DNA of 64,000 nt from CBCXTT01 sp965178295 (GCA_965178295.1 CBCXTT010000005.1:124001-188000); one strand, 5' to 3'. Positions 19,331-29,208 are shown, counted from the stretch's first letter. Notes: a model not told the origin generated them from the letters alone. Translations and numbers: made by a program.

Positions 19331-20783
19331 TGCAATCGGTATACAATCTTGAGCCACCGGTTGCATACGTTGTGCCTCTTTTGAGAGCACGTGATAAGGT
19401 GGAGTTTAGAACGCTTTGAACGGACTGGACATACCGTACTGATCGTTGCGTACCTTGTCGGTCAGAGTTGCACATTCTTTGAATGTATAGGGATTGCCAA
19501 TGATTGCACAGGAGATACCCCTCTGGTGTGCTTATCAGGGAGGGATTGTGTGGTTGATATAGAGTGTTGGTGCACAGATTGCCTGTAGTTTATCATATTT
19601 TGGGACTGTTTTTCTTGTTGTTCTTACACTAAAAAGGATTATACAGAAGCGAGTATAATGTTTTTTCGGTATTGAGCACGATGAATGTTGCAATTAATAC
19701 ATCACAGCGGTTCCGAGTGGATACGCTTTCCATCCGTTGAAGCGCTTTTGTTATCAATCTCGGTAAATGGCACTCATTCCTCGGTGAGATCTGTGAGGTA
19801 TTGGTTCAGACTTTGTTCAAACATTGTTTATGGTATCAATATATTCTGAGCATGTTCGTATTGCTAGAGGTAAAAAACGAGAGCTTATTGAGATCCTTAG
19901 AGAAGGCGCAGATATTGGGCTGTCCATTAACTCTAGCCTGGATGGTGAAATACTCTCTCTAATTTGCACGATATTTTCTTTTGAACTAATCTGAGATATG
20001 AGGGACTTGCTTTGCGCACATATAGTATATGGGTGTGTGTGTCCCTTGCAGGTATTGCAGTTTTTGGGATTTTGTAAGTTGTCGTGCAGAAAAAATCCTT
20101 GCTCCCTGTTAGGCGAGTGCAGAATTAATTTTATATGGGGTATTGTGCAGCTCTGAGCTTTTGGAATTTGTCTTGTGGAGTGTCTGAGAGGTTTTGTCTT
20201 TTTGCACTATTGGGAAGCAAACATTTCGATACGTTTGATTCATACATCCAAGGTTCTCTGATCCTTATCATTCTTGAATCTGGATGTGTTGCCGAGACAT
20301 ATTTATTAACGCTTACGCATCTATGAGTGCATTGGGTATGAGTGCATTGGGGGGAGGTTAATTGGGCGCGCGCTCGCTCGGGGGCCGATTTATTGCATTC
20401 TTTAGAGTTATCCTGCGTAGCCTAGTGTGGGCTTAACGCAATGTGTGTCATGCGTGTGCGAGTTAGCACATGTTTCTCGCACTATATCTTCGTGACAGGT
20501 GAATTGTTGAAGATATTATTTCGATGCCTCTCTGCTGTTTATACGAGGGGTTCTTTGAAAAGCACTGGTATTGCACAGTGCTATTGATCAGTCAGATGGG
20601 CTTTGTTGACGCACTATATACCGGGTTTTGGAAGTGTTTTTTTGATTTTGTCTGCACAGTATAGCTCGATAGCTCGAGAGAAATTTTTGTTCCTAAGAAA
20701 TAAAATCGTCTTAGAGATTTAAGGGGTAGAACTCCCTGTATGAATGGTGTTATATTTTATAGCAGATCGATATGGGGAGTCGC
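19331..20783. other. Gene-poor stretch of about 1.45 kb before the giant repeat gene
   Basis: No gene with clear support. A 54-codon plus-strand frame (19830-19994) has coding-like composition but no ribosome-binding site. A short GC-rich patch lies near 20365-20390. The last 100 bases presumably hold the promoter of the giant gene, with AT-rich hexamers near 20750-20765, but I cannot choose a promoter reliably. Confidence 0.5.
19830..19994 (+). CDS. Candidate 54-aa frame
   Basis: Starts MVSIYSEHVRIARGKKRELI and continues EILREGADIGLSINSSLDGE; ends TGA at 19992-19994. The alternation of charged and aliphatic residues is more like a real protein than the surrounding frames. There is no Shine-Dalgarno and no family match, so it may be a remnant of a decayed gene. 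Confidence 0.2.
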   Translation: MVSIYSEHVRIARGKKRELIEILREGADIGLSINSSLDGEILSLICTIFSFELI

Positions 20784-23700
20784 ATGCGGTATCTGATTGC
20801 AGTTTTTTTCACATTTTTATCTGCCAGTTTATATGCCTCGACGGATGGCTATGGCGAACCTGCATCCGAAGCATCTGATGGGTATGGTGAACCTGCAACC
20901 GAAACAGCTTCATCTGAAACATCGGATGGATATGATACACCCGAGCAATCTGACGAATATGGGCGACCGACTCTCGCTCAACAAGAAGCGGAGGTTCAGA
21001 CACCAGAGATTCAGGCACTCGAACAAAAAGAGCAAAAACAAGAAGAGGCAGCAGCAAAAACGAAACAGGCTGTTCAGGCAGAAAAGAAAGCAGCGATAGC
21101 AGAGCAGGAAGAAAAAGCAGCCGAGGAGCGGGCGACGGAAGAGAAAGCACAAGCAGCGCAGGCCAAAAAAGAAGCGATGTCTGCTGAAAGAGAATCCAAT
21201 AGTGATGCGCACTCTAACACCCCGAAGAGTAATGGATCGAGCTCTGGAAGTTGGCATAATCGAACGCCAGGCTCAAGCAGCGCCTCAGGTCCTGAAAAGT
21301 CTGAGCGGTCCGCCGAATCCTCTGAAGGAGAAGGAGGAAAAACCTCTTCTAGTAATAGTTGGCATAACCGTTCGGGAAGTCCCAACAACTCGCATGGATC
21401 AGAGGAAAAAGGCCGTTCTAGTGCAGACAAAGAAGAAGAGGGAGAGGCGGCGAACGAAAATACAGACAGTGGTGCTTCTGCATCAAAGAAACCAGGGTTG
21501 TTTAAGAAATCTTCTTCGAAGTCGTCCGCCGAATCCTCTGAAGGAGAAGGAGGAAAAACCTCTTCTAGTAATAGTTGGCATAACCGTTCGGGAAGTCCCA
21601 ACAACTCGCATGGATCAGAGGAAAAAGGCCGTTCTAGTGCAGACAAAGAAGAAGAGGGAGCACGCACACCTGAGACGGATGCTGCAGAAGCGCAAGCTAG
21701 TGCTACCCCAGCCAAACTAGGCCCACATGGCCTTGCTGCTGGGACAAAATGCAAGAGCAGTCGATTTAGCAGCACACAAACATGTACAGCACCCGATGGA
21801 TCAGTGCACAAAGTCTCTAAAGATGGCACCGTGAAACAAACGAAAGCGGCCACAAAGCCGACACCAAGTTCGTCACCCGATTCAGAAGAAGTTGAGGCGG
21901 CAGATAAGTATGGTATACCCGGTATAGATTACGATGTACCAGACCAAGATACAAAAAACGCTTTCAATACTGGCCCACATGGCCTTGCTGCTGGGACAAA
22001 ATGCAAGAGCAGTCGATTTAGCAGCACACAAACATGTACAGCACCCGATGGATCAGTGCACAAAGTCTCTAAAGATGGCACCGTGAAACAAACGAAAGAG
22101 GCTAATCCCGAAGGTGTGCCCGAGGGTTCTGTGTGTAAAAAAAGTGCATTTAGCAGCACACAAACATGTACAGCACCCGATGGATCAGTGCACAAAGTCT
22201 CTAAAGATGGCACCGTGAAACAAACGAAAGAGGCTAATCCCGAAGGTGTGCCCGAGGGTTCTGTGTGTAAAAAAAGTGCATTTAGCAGCACACAAACATG
22301 TACAGCACCCGATGGATCAGTGCACAAAGTCTCTAAAGATGGCACCGTGAAACAAACGAAAGAGGCTAATCCCGAAGGTGTGCCCGAGGGTTCTGTGTGT
22401 AAAAAAAGTGCATTTAATCGAACACAAACATGTACAGCACCCGATGGATCAGTGCACAAAGTCTCTAAAGATGGCACCGTGACACAAACGAAAGAGGCTA
22501 ATCCCGAAGGTGTGCCCGAGGGTTCTGTGTGTAAAAAAAGTGCATTTAGCAGCACACAAACATGTACAGCACCCGATGGATCAGTGCACAAAGTCTCTAA
22601 AGATGGCACCGTGAAACAAACGAAAGAGGCTAATCCCGAAGGTGTGCCCGAGGGTTCTGTGTGTAAAAAAAGTGCATTTAGCAGCACACAAACATGTACA
22701 GCACCCGATGGATCAGTGCACAAAGTCTCTAAAGATGGCACCGTGAAACAAACGAAAGAGGCTAATCCCGAAGGTGTGCCCGAGGGTTCTGTGTGTAAAA
22801 AAAGTGCATTTAGCAGCACACAAACATGTACAGCACCCGATGGATCAGTGCACAAAGTCTCTAAAGATGGCACCGTGACACAAACGAAAGAGGCTAATCC
22901 CGAAGGTGTGCCCGAGGGTTCTGTGTGTAAAAAAAGTGCATTTAGCAGCACACAAACATGTACAGCACCCGATGGATCAGTGCACAAAGTCTCTAAAGAT
23001 GGCACCGTGAAACAAACGAAAGAGGCTAATCCCGAAGGTGTGCCCGAGGGTTCTGTGTGTAAAAAAAGTGCATTTAGCAGCACACAAACATGTACAGCAC
23101 CCGATGGATCAGTGCACAAAGTCTCTAAAGATGGCACCGTGAAACAAACGAAAGAGGCTAATCCCGAAGGTGTGCCCGAGGGTTCTGTGTGTAAAAAAAG
23201 TGCATTTAATCGAACACAAACATGTACAGCACCCGATGGATCAGTGCACAAAGTCTCTAAAGATGGCACCGTGAAACAAACGAAAGAGGCTAATCCCGAA
23301 GGTGTGCCCGAGGGTTCTGTGTGTAAAAAAAGTGCATTTAGCAGCACACAAACATGTACAGCACCCGATGGATCAGTGCACAAAGTCTCTAAAGATGGCA
23401 CCGTGAAACAAACGAAAGAGGCTAATCCCGAAGGTGTGCCCGAGGGTTCTGTGTGTAAAAAAAGTGCATTTAGCAGCACACAAACATGTACAGCACCCGA
23501 TGGATCAGTGCACAAAGTCTCTAAAGATGGCACCGTGACACAAACGAAAGAGGCTAATCCCGAAGGTGTGCCCGAGGGTTCTGTGTGTAAAAAAAGTGCA
23601 TTTAGCAGCACACAAACATGTACAGCACCCGATGGATCAGTGCACAAAGTCTCTAAAGATGGCACCGTGAAACAAACGAAAGAGGCTAATCCCGAAGGTG

Positions 23701-26528
23701 TGCCCGAGGGTTCTGTGTGTAAAAAAAGTGCATTTAATCGAACACAAACATGTACAGCACCCGATGGATCAGTGCACAAAGTCTCTAAAGATGGCACCGT
23801 GACACAAACGAAAGAGGCTAATCCCGAAGGTGTGCCCGAGGGTTCTGTGTGTAAAAAAAGTGCATTTAGCAGCACACAAACATGTACAGCACCCGATGGA
23901 TCAGTGCACAAAGTCTCTAAAGATGGCACCGTGAAACAAACGAAAGAGGCTAATCCCGAAGGTGTGCCCGAGGGTTCTGTGTGTAAAAAAAGTGCATTTA
24001 GCAGCACACAAACATGTACAGCACCCGATGGATCAGTGCACAAAGTCTCTAAAGATGGCACCGTGACACAAACGAAAGAGGCTAATCCCGAAGGTGTGCC
24101 CGAGGGTTCTGTGTGTAAAAAAAGTGCATTTAGCAGCACACAAACATGTACAGCACCCGATGGATCAGTGCACAAAGTCTCTAAAGATGGCACCGTGACA
24201 CAAACGAAAGAGGCTAATCCCGAAGGTGTGCCCGAGGGTTCTGTGTGTAAAAAAAGTGCATTTAGCAGCACACAAACATGTACAGCACCCGATGGATCAG
24301 TGCACAAAGTCTCTAAAGATGGCACCGTGACACAAACGAAAGAGGCTAATCCCGAAGGTGTGCCCGAGGGTTCTGTGTGTAAAAAAAGTGCATTTAGCAG
24401 CACACAAACATGTACAGCACCCGATGGATCAGTGCACAAAGTCTCTAAAGATGGCACCGTGACACAAACGAAAGAGGCTAATCCCGAAGGTGTGCCCGAG
24501 GGTTCTGTGTGTAAAAAAAGTGCATTTAGCAGCACACAAACATGTACAGCACCCGATGGATCAGTGTATTCAGTAGATAAAAATGGTAACATTACCCTGA
24601 AAAAAGCGGGAAGCAATCCTATTGCTGACGTACAATGCCAAACAGGGAGTGAGTGGCATAGCCGGACAACACCATGCACAGAGCACGAAGGTGCACAAGA
24701 TGCTCTATTGCCCGCTGGAAACCCTCCTGAGAATGGCGATGTATGCACGACGAGCTACCTCAGTGACACCGTTAAATGCCGCACACCTCAAGGGATCACA
24801 TATAGCTATAATAAACAAACAGGTCAGAAAACGATTTTAGGAAAGGGGGACCCTCTTGATCCAAAGAAAGATATGTGTAAAAAAAGCGCGTTCCTTAGTA
24901 CCGAGACATGCACTACACCAGATGGAACAGAGTATACTTACAACCCCAAAACGGGAAAAAAAACGCTGAAGTCTATGGGACCTTTAGAGCCTATAGATGG
25001 CGCAGGTGCTGACGATGATGACGATGGCGCAGGTGCTGACGATGATGACGATGGCGCAGGTGCTGACGATGATGACGATGGCGCAGGTGCTGACGATGAT
25101 GACGATGGCGCAGGTGCTGACGATGATGACGATGGCGCAGGTGCTGACGATGATGACGATGGCGCAGGTGCTGACGATGATGACGATGGCGCAGGTGCTG
25201 ACGATGATGACGATGGCGCAGGTGCTGACGATGATGACGATGGCGCAGGTGCTGACGATGATGACGATGGCGCAGGTGCTGACGATGATGACGATGGCGC
25301 AGGTGCTGACGATGATGACGATGGCGCAGGTGCTGACGATGATGACGATGGCGCAGGTGCTGACGATGATGACGATGGCGCAGGTGCTGACGATGATGAC
25401 GATGGCGCAGGTGCTGACGATGATGACGATGGCGCAGGTGCTGACGATGATGACGATGGCGCAGGTGCTGACGATGATGACGATGGCGCAGGTGCTGACG
25501 ATGATGACGATGGCGCAGGTGCTGACGATGATGACGATGGCGCAGGTGCTGACGATGATGACGATGGCGCAGGTGCTGACGATGATGACGATGGCGCAGG
25601 TGCTGACGATGATGACGATGGCGCAGGTGCTGACGATGATGACGATGGCGCAGGTGCTGACGATGATGACGATGGCGCAGGTGCTGACGATGATGACGAT
25701 GGCGCAGGTGCTGACGATGATGACGATGGCGCAGGTGCTGACGATGATGACGATGGCGCAGGTGCTGACGATGATGACGATGGCGCAGGTGCTGACGATG
25801 ATGACGATGGCGCAGGTGCTGACGATGATGACGATGGCGCAGGTGCTGACGATGATGACGATGGCGCAGGTGCTGACGATGATGACGATGGCGCAGGTGC
25901 TGACGATGATGACGATGGCGCAGGTGCTGACGATGATGACGATGGCGCAGGTGCTGACGATGATGACGATGGCGCAGGTGCTGACGATGATGACGATGGC
26001 GCAGGTGCTGACGATGATGACGATGGCGCAGGTGCTGACGATGATGACGATGGCGCAGGTGCTGACGATGGCGCAGGTGCTGACGATGATGACGATGGCG
26101 CAGGTGCTGACGATGATGACGATGGCGCAGGTGCTGACGATGATGACGATGGCGCAGGTGCTGACGATGCGGCGGGTGGAAGAAGAAGGATTAATATAGA
26201 TCTAGGGGGCCTGTCTGCGTCAGGTGGAGGCCATCACCGTGTAACACTACCGAAGTTTGACGGTAAAAATACCAACCTTTGGTCGGGTGGAAAGAAAAGC
26301 ATTGATGTGACCTCTTCTCTCGGTTCGAAGCCAACCACGGATGAGATAAGCAGTGGGATGTTTGGTGAGGATACTACCAATGAGGTGACGCACCGTCAGA
26401 TGTTACAGGCGGGAGATGGGGGGTATTTTGATATCTATAAGCCGAATACATCTGTTCCAGATATTATGTCGAGCAGATCCCTTCTGGGTGATACAGCAAA
26501 TTTACAGCCGATCAATCCAAAGGCATAA
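20784..26528 (+). CDS. Giant exported tandem-repeat protein (1914 aa)
   Basis: No family recognised. Order of parts: signal peptide (MRYLIAVFFTFLSASLYAS); three GYGEPA-like motifs; an Ala/Glu/Lys-rich coiled-coil-like stretch (about residues 75-140); Ser/Asn/Gly-rich linkers with a duplicated 46-residue block (about 175-220 and 247-292); two GPHGLAAGTKCKSSRF modules (starting about 313 and 397); 19 tandem 44-residue repeats (439 to about 1261) whose unit contains CKKSAFSSTQTC and SVHKVSKDGTV; a diverged Cys-rich part (to about 1405); 42 GAGADDDDD repeats plus two short units (1406-1795); and a 119-residue unique C-terminus. Each 44-residue unit has two cysteines 11 apart, suiting an intra-repeat disulfide in an oxidising compartment. 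ATG 20784 follows GGGGAG; ATG 20772 is possible. Flanked by gene-poor DNA. Probably a surface or secreted host-contact protein; this is inference. Confidence 0.9.
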   Translation: MRYLIAVFFTFLSASLYASTDGYGEPASEASDGYGEPATETASSETSDGYDTPEQSDEYGRPTLAQQEAEVQTPEIQALEQKEQKQEEAAAKTKQAVQAEKKAAIAEQEEKAAEERATEEKAQAAQAKKEAMSAERESNSDAHSNTPKSNGSSSGSWHNRTPGSSSASGPEKSERSAESSEGEGGKTSSSNSWHNRSGSPNNSHGSEEKGRSSADKEEEGEAANENTDSGASASKKPGLFKKSSSKSSAESSEGEGGKTSSSNSWHNRSGSPNNSHGSEEKGRSSADKEEEGARTPETDAAEAQASATPAKLGPHGLAAGTKCKSSRFSSTQTCTAPDGSVHKVSKDGTVKQTKAATKPTPSSSPDSEEVEAADKYGIPGIDYDVPDQDTKNAFNTGPHGLAAGTKCKSSRFSSTQTCTAPDGSVHKVSKDGTVKQTKEANPEGVPEGSVCKKSAFSSTQTCTAPDGSVHKVSKDGTVKQTKEANPEGVPEGSVCKKSAFSSTQTCTAPDGSVHKVSKDGTVKQTKEANPEGVPEGSVCKKSAFNRTQTCTAPDGSVHKVSKDGTVTQTKEANPEGVPEGSVCKKSAFSSTQTCTAPDGSVHKVSKDGTVKQTKEANPEGVPEGSVCKKSAFSSTQTCTAPDGSVHKVSKDGTVKQTKEANPEGVPEGSVCKKSAFSSTQTCTAPDGSVHKVSKDGTVTQTKEANPEGVPEGSVCKKSAFSSTQTCTAPDGSVHKVSKDGTVKQTKEANPEGVPEGSVCKKSAFSSTQTCTAPDGSVHKVSKDGTVKQTKEANPEGVPEGSVCKKSAFNRTQTCTAPDGSVHKVSKDGTVKQTKEANPEGVPEGSVCKKSAFSSTQTCTAPDGSVHKVSKDGTVKQTKEANPEGVPEGSVCKKSAFSSTQTCTAPDGSVHKVSKDGTVTQTKEANPEGVPEGSVCKKSAFSSTQTCTAPDGSVHKVSKDGTVKQTKEANPEGVPEGSVCKKSAFNRTQTCTAPDGSVHKVSKDGTVTQTKEANPEGVPEGSVCKKSAFSSTQTCTAPDGSVHKVSKDGTVKQTKEANPEGVPEGSVCKKSAFSSTQTCTAPDGSVHKVSKDGTVTQTKEANPEGVPEGSVCKKSAFSSTQTCTAPDGSVHKVSKDGTVTQTKEANPEGVPEGSVCKKSAFSSTQTCTAPDGSVHKVSKDGTVTQTKEANPEGVPEGSVCKKSAFSSTQTCTAPDGSVHKVSKDGTVTQTKEANPEGVPEGSVCKKSAFSSTQTCTAPDGSVYSVDKNGNITLKKAGSNPIADVQCQTGSEWHSRTTPCTEHEGAQDALLPAGNPPENGDVCTTSYLSDTVKCRTPQGITYSYNKQTGQKTILGKGDPLDPKKDMCKKSAFLSTETCTTPDGTEYTYNPKTGKKTLKSMGPLEPIDGAGADDDDDGAGADDDDDGAGADDDDDGAGADDDDDGAGADDDDDGAGADDDDDGAGADDDDDGAGADDDDDGAGADDDDDGAGADDDDDGAGADDDDDGAGADDDDDGAGADDDDDGAGADDDDDGAGADDDDDGAGADDDDDGAGADDDDDGAGADDDDDGAGADDDDDGAGADDDDDGAGADDDDDGAGADDDDDGAGADDDDDGAGADDDDDGAGADDDDDGAGADDDDDGAGADDDDDGAGADDDDDGAGADDDDDGAGADDDDDGAGADDDDDGAGADDDDDGAGADDDDDGAGADDDDDGAGADDDDDGAGADDDDDGAGADDDDDGAGADDDDDGAGADDDDDGAGADDGAGADDDDDGAGADDDDDGAGADDDDDGAGADDAAGGRRRINIDLGGLSASGGGHHRVTLPKFDGKNTNLWSGGKKSIDVTSSLGSKPTTDEISSGMFGEDTTNEVTHRQMLQAGDGGYFDIYKPNTSVPDIMSSRSLLGDTANLQPINPKA
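21308..21444 (+). repeat. 137-bp perfect duplication inside the giant gene, copy 1
   Basis: Identical over about 137 bases to 21524-21660. It encodes SAESSEGEGGKTSSSNSWHN and continues to KEEEG. The offset of 216 bases is a multiple of three, so the reading frame is kept. Confidence 0.9.
21524..21660 (+). repeat. 137-bp perfect duplication inside the giant gene, copy 2
   Basis: Second copy of the block at 21308-21444. The absence of any difference, including silent ones, implies a very recent duplication or gene conversion. Confidence 0.9.
22098..24565 (+). repeat. Tandem array of 132-bp units (19 copies)
   Basis: Units begin with GAGGCTAATCCCGAAGG at 22098 and every 132 bases to 24474; 18 are complete and the 19th diverges after its first two thirds. 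Each encodes 44 residues. Copies differ at only two sites: AGCAGCACA versus AATCGAACA (SST or NRT; units 3, 9 and 13 carry NRT) and GTGAAAC versus GTGACAC (K or T; units 3, 6, 11, 13 and 15-18 carry T). Confidence 0.97.
24999..26168 (+). repeat. Tandem array of 27-bp units encoding GAGADDDDD (42 copies plus two short units)
   Basis: The unit is GGC GCA GGT GCT then GAC GAT GAT GAC GAT. There are 39 perfect copies, one 18-base unit at 26052-26069, three more perfect copies, and a final 18-base unit leading into AAGGRRR. The codon order within the aspartate run is the same in every copy, so the array grew by duplication of DNA. It encodes about 214 aspartates, a huge negative charge. Confidence 0.97.
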
Positions 26529-26987
26529 TGTGCTTACTTCTTTAGTTGGATCTCTTCTTGAGCGGTATGGTCTGCGCTTGAGCACCCTCCAGTTGCTATG
26601 TTCCGCCAAGTTGCTTGCCACACATGGTCGCTGCTTTTCTACGACGATTTTCACTCGAGAGCGCTTGATAGAGAATCCGCTTTGTATAACAATTACATGC
26701 TCTATGCTACTTTAAAAGGTTTGTTCCTGGCATACATGCGCAGGAAATCTGATGCGAAATTTCATCTTTCGTGTATTTTTCCGTAGTACTTAGTTGCATT
26801 TCCTTACGCCTCTATGGGAAAATAGCGTGCGTTTTGAAGAAGGTCTGTTGCTATGTTTTCTTGACTAAGACCCTAATAAATTAAATTTTTTCCATTCAAG
26901 ATCAAAAGGGGGGGAGCTATTGGTATCAAGAATTTTTCTGATACGAGAAATTGGCACCCACCTTCTAAACAAGATAAAATTCGTCTT
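26529..26987. other. Intergenic region of about 460 bp between convergent genes
   Basis: No gene supported. An inverted repeat GTATCA-N10-TGATAC lies near 26922-26945 and could be part of a termination hairpin for the convergent transporter gene, though without a clear T run. The 5' half holds only short frames. Confidence 0.45.
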
Positions 26988-28304
26988 CTAAAAAAAGTAA
27001 AAAAAGAGGGATATAACAATACCGGTTGAGAAAAATATTATAATGCAATATCCAATCATATCACGTAGGTGTAGCCCAGCAATAGCCAGAGTTGGGAGGG
27101 CCCAGAATGGTTGTACCATATTTGTCCACGCATCGCCCCATGCAATAGCCATGGCTGTTTTTATTGTGTCCGCACCCATTACGCGCGCAGCTTCAATCAT
27201 AATCGGGCCTTGTATTGCCCATTGGCCGCCACCAGATGGCACGAATAAATTTAGCAGGCCTGCACTATAAAATGTATAAAGGTAAAATGTGTCTAGATTA
27301 GAGAGTCTCACAAAATAATCAGAAATAATATGGACAAGGTCTGAACTTGTCATCAATCCCATTATGCCTGCATAGAAAGGAAATTGTAACAAGATAGGAC
27401 CCACTTTTTTAGCTGCATGTGTGACTGCTTTTATGAATTGCCGTGCATTACCATGAAAAGAAAAGCCTAGAAATAAGAAGAGAAAATTTGTATTATTAAG
27501 ATTCATAGAAAAATTCTTATTATAAATCTTAAAGCCCACATAGCTAAAGGCCATTAGTGCAACAAGGGCGGCTAATATATGGCTGGTCTCTAAGTGCTCT
27601 GCAGGCACTTTTGTGTGTGCGGGGGATGATATTTGTGCATAGTTCTCTTCTTTAAGGTAGACAGGCGTACTGTGTACGCCCCTTGCCATCAGATAGTTTG
27701 TGAGCACTGTTACAAAGGCAACAGCGCTGCTAAGCCATAAGTTGAAAGAGGAAAAAATTGTTTGTTCCACAGGAACAATACCGCCCATTAGGGCTTCGGT
27801 AAAATTTCCCGGAGTTGCAATGAGAAGGGGGATTGACCCAGATAGTCCCCCATGCCAGACGATAAACCCGCTGTAGGCGCACGCAACCAATAACTTGAAA
27901 TTTGCAGCGGGGAGTGTTTTTATTATTTTTTGTGCGACAATCGCCCCCGCAATAAGACCAAAGCCCCAGTTTATCCAGCACCCAGTAGTCGCAATCAGTG
28001 TTGTCGTAAGTGCCGCTTGTGTAGGTGTGGTTATTTGTCGAGATAACCGGGTTAAAAATTTATCGATAATGGGAGCAGAAGCTACAACATATCCACTGAT
28101 TAGGACCATGACCATCTGCATGGTGAAAACGGTTAATTTCCAAAAGCCATCTCCCCAATATGTAACAAGTTGTGCGGATGTATGGCTTGTTAATCCTAGA
28201 GCACTAAAAAAGACTGCCAATGTCATCAAAAGAGTGAAAACAAAGGGATCCGGTGTATAGCGCTGCATTATACGATTAAAAAAAGAAGAGCAAGCCTGTA
28301 TCAT
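26988..28304 (-). CDS. atoE: Short-chain fatty acid transporter, AtoE family
   Basis: 438-aa polytopic inner-membrane protein. Family marks are the N-terminal RYTPDPFVFTLLMTLAVF, GCWINWGFGLIAGAIVA, HGGLSGSIPLLIATPGN and the C-terminal FVPSGGGQWAIQGPI and WGDAWTNMVQPFWALP. AtoE carries acetoacetate and other short-chain acids, which fits an organism that takes small carbon sources from a host. Length agrees with the family (about 440 aa). ATG 28304; lipB ends 21 bases upstream, so the two may share a transcript. Confidence 0.9.
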   Translation of the reverse strand: MIQACSSFFNRIMQRYTPDPFVFTLLMTLAVFFSALGLTSHTSAQLVTYWGDGFWKLTVFTMQMVMVLISGYVVASAPIIDKFLTRLSRQITTPTQAALTTTLIATTGCWINWGFGLIAGAIVAQKIIKTLPAANFKLLVACAYSGFIVWHGGLSGSIPLLIATPGNFTEALMGGIVPVEQTIFSSFNLWLSSAVAFVTVLTNYLMARGVHSTPVYLKEENYAQISSPAHTKVPAEHLETSHILAALVALMAFSYVGFKIYNKNFSMNLNNTNFLFLFLGFSFHGNARQFIKAVTHAAKKVGPILLQFPFYAGIMGLMTSSDLVHIISDYFVRLSNLDTFYLYTFYSAGLLNLFVPSGGGQWAIQGPIMIEAARVMGADTIKTAMAIAWGDAWTNMVQPFWALPTLAIAGLHLRDMIGYCIIIFFSTGIVISLFFYFF

Positions 28305-28325
28305 GTGTCAAGAACCCTCTAAATT

Positions 28326-28976
28326 TTAGCATGAAAGACTATGAATGAAGCTGGAGGCCGTGCGCTGCAATACGTTATCTATCCCCGCAAGGTTTTCTCG
28401 AATTCCTAGTTCTGAAAGCGATGCTACCCCATAATTTTGGATTCCACAAGGTGTGATCTTATCAAAATAAGATAATTCAGGAGCTACATTCAAGGAAGCA
28501 CCATGATATGTTACCCATTGTCGAACTTTGAGTCCAATAGCACCCATTTTTTTTTGACAACCATTGTGCATGACCCAAATTCCAATACGCTCGGGATCTG
28601 TGAACGCATGTACACCAAGATAAGCCAATGCATCTATCATCCATTGCTCCAACATATGAACGTAGTGGCGAACATCTTTGTGGCGATGGCGTAAATCAAT
28701 CATTGTATAGATAATACGTTGTCCAGGGCCATGGTAGGTTATTTTACCACCGCGATCTGTCGCATAAAGCGGAGTTGACCCTATATCTTTTATGTCTGAC
28801 ATTGTGCCACTTCGTCCAATTGTATAAGCATGTGGATGCTCTACAAGCCACAAGCGCTCAGGGCCTGTATAGCTAATAATGGCATTTGTTTGTTCTAGCA
28901 TTGTTTGCATGGCCCCTGTGTACGCAATAGGGCGTTGCTCAATGTTCCAGGTAATGTTTTCAATTCTTTGATCCAT
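28326..28976 (-). CDS. lipB: Octanoyl-[acyl-carrier-protein]:protein N-octanoyltransferase
   Basis: 216 aa. It transfers octanoate from ACP to lipoyl domains, the first step of lipoate synthesis for 2-oxoacid dehydrogenases. The substrate-binding motif is RGGKITYHGPGQ, the catalytic lysine region KMGAIGLKVRQWVTYHG, and the catalytic cysteine is in ITPCGI. Length and motif order fit LipB. The partner lipA is not in the window. Confidence 0.93.
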   Translation of the reverse strand: MDQRIENITWNIEQRPIAYTGAMQTMLEQTNAIISYTGPERLWLVEHPHAYTIGRSGTMSDIKDIGSTPLYATDRGGKITYHGPGQRIIYTMIDLRHRHKDVRHYVHMLEQWMIDALAYLGVHAFTDPERIGIWVMHNGCQKKMGAIGLKVRQWVTYHGASLNVAPELSYFDKITPCGIQNYGVASLSELGIRENLAGIDNVLQRTASSFIHSLSC

Positions 28977-29208
28977 GTAGCTATGCTAAACACAGTGCTA
29001 TTACAATACAAGAATATATGAAAATCTAGGGGGTTTTTTGCATATTATTGTATGCTCTTGTGAGGGAATGTTATGATCAGACAAGGTTTCCACAACGCTC
29101 TAGGAAGCGCAATAGTCCAGCAATAAGGGAAAAAGAGCGAGGAAAAGTTCAAAAAAAGGCACGTTATTTTGTTGTAGCGCGAAGACAATATAGTTGTATA
29201 CATTAAAC

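Noticed and set aside
21929..24748. A very long minus-strand open frame of 939 codons opposite the giant gene
   Set aside because: The 132-bp repeat length is a multiple of three, so any stop-free antisense frame stays open across the array; the product has no start site signal and is explained as a shadow.
22098..26168. CRISPR-like arrays
   Set aside because: The repeats are contiguous and protein-coding, without unique spacers; no cas genes are present.
24997..26199. A 400-codon plus-strand frame encoding a Met/Thr-rich nonapeptide repeat
   Set aside because: Out-of-frame reading of the 27-bp acidic array; open only because the unit lacks stops in that frame.
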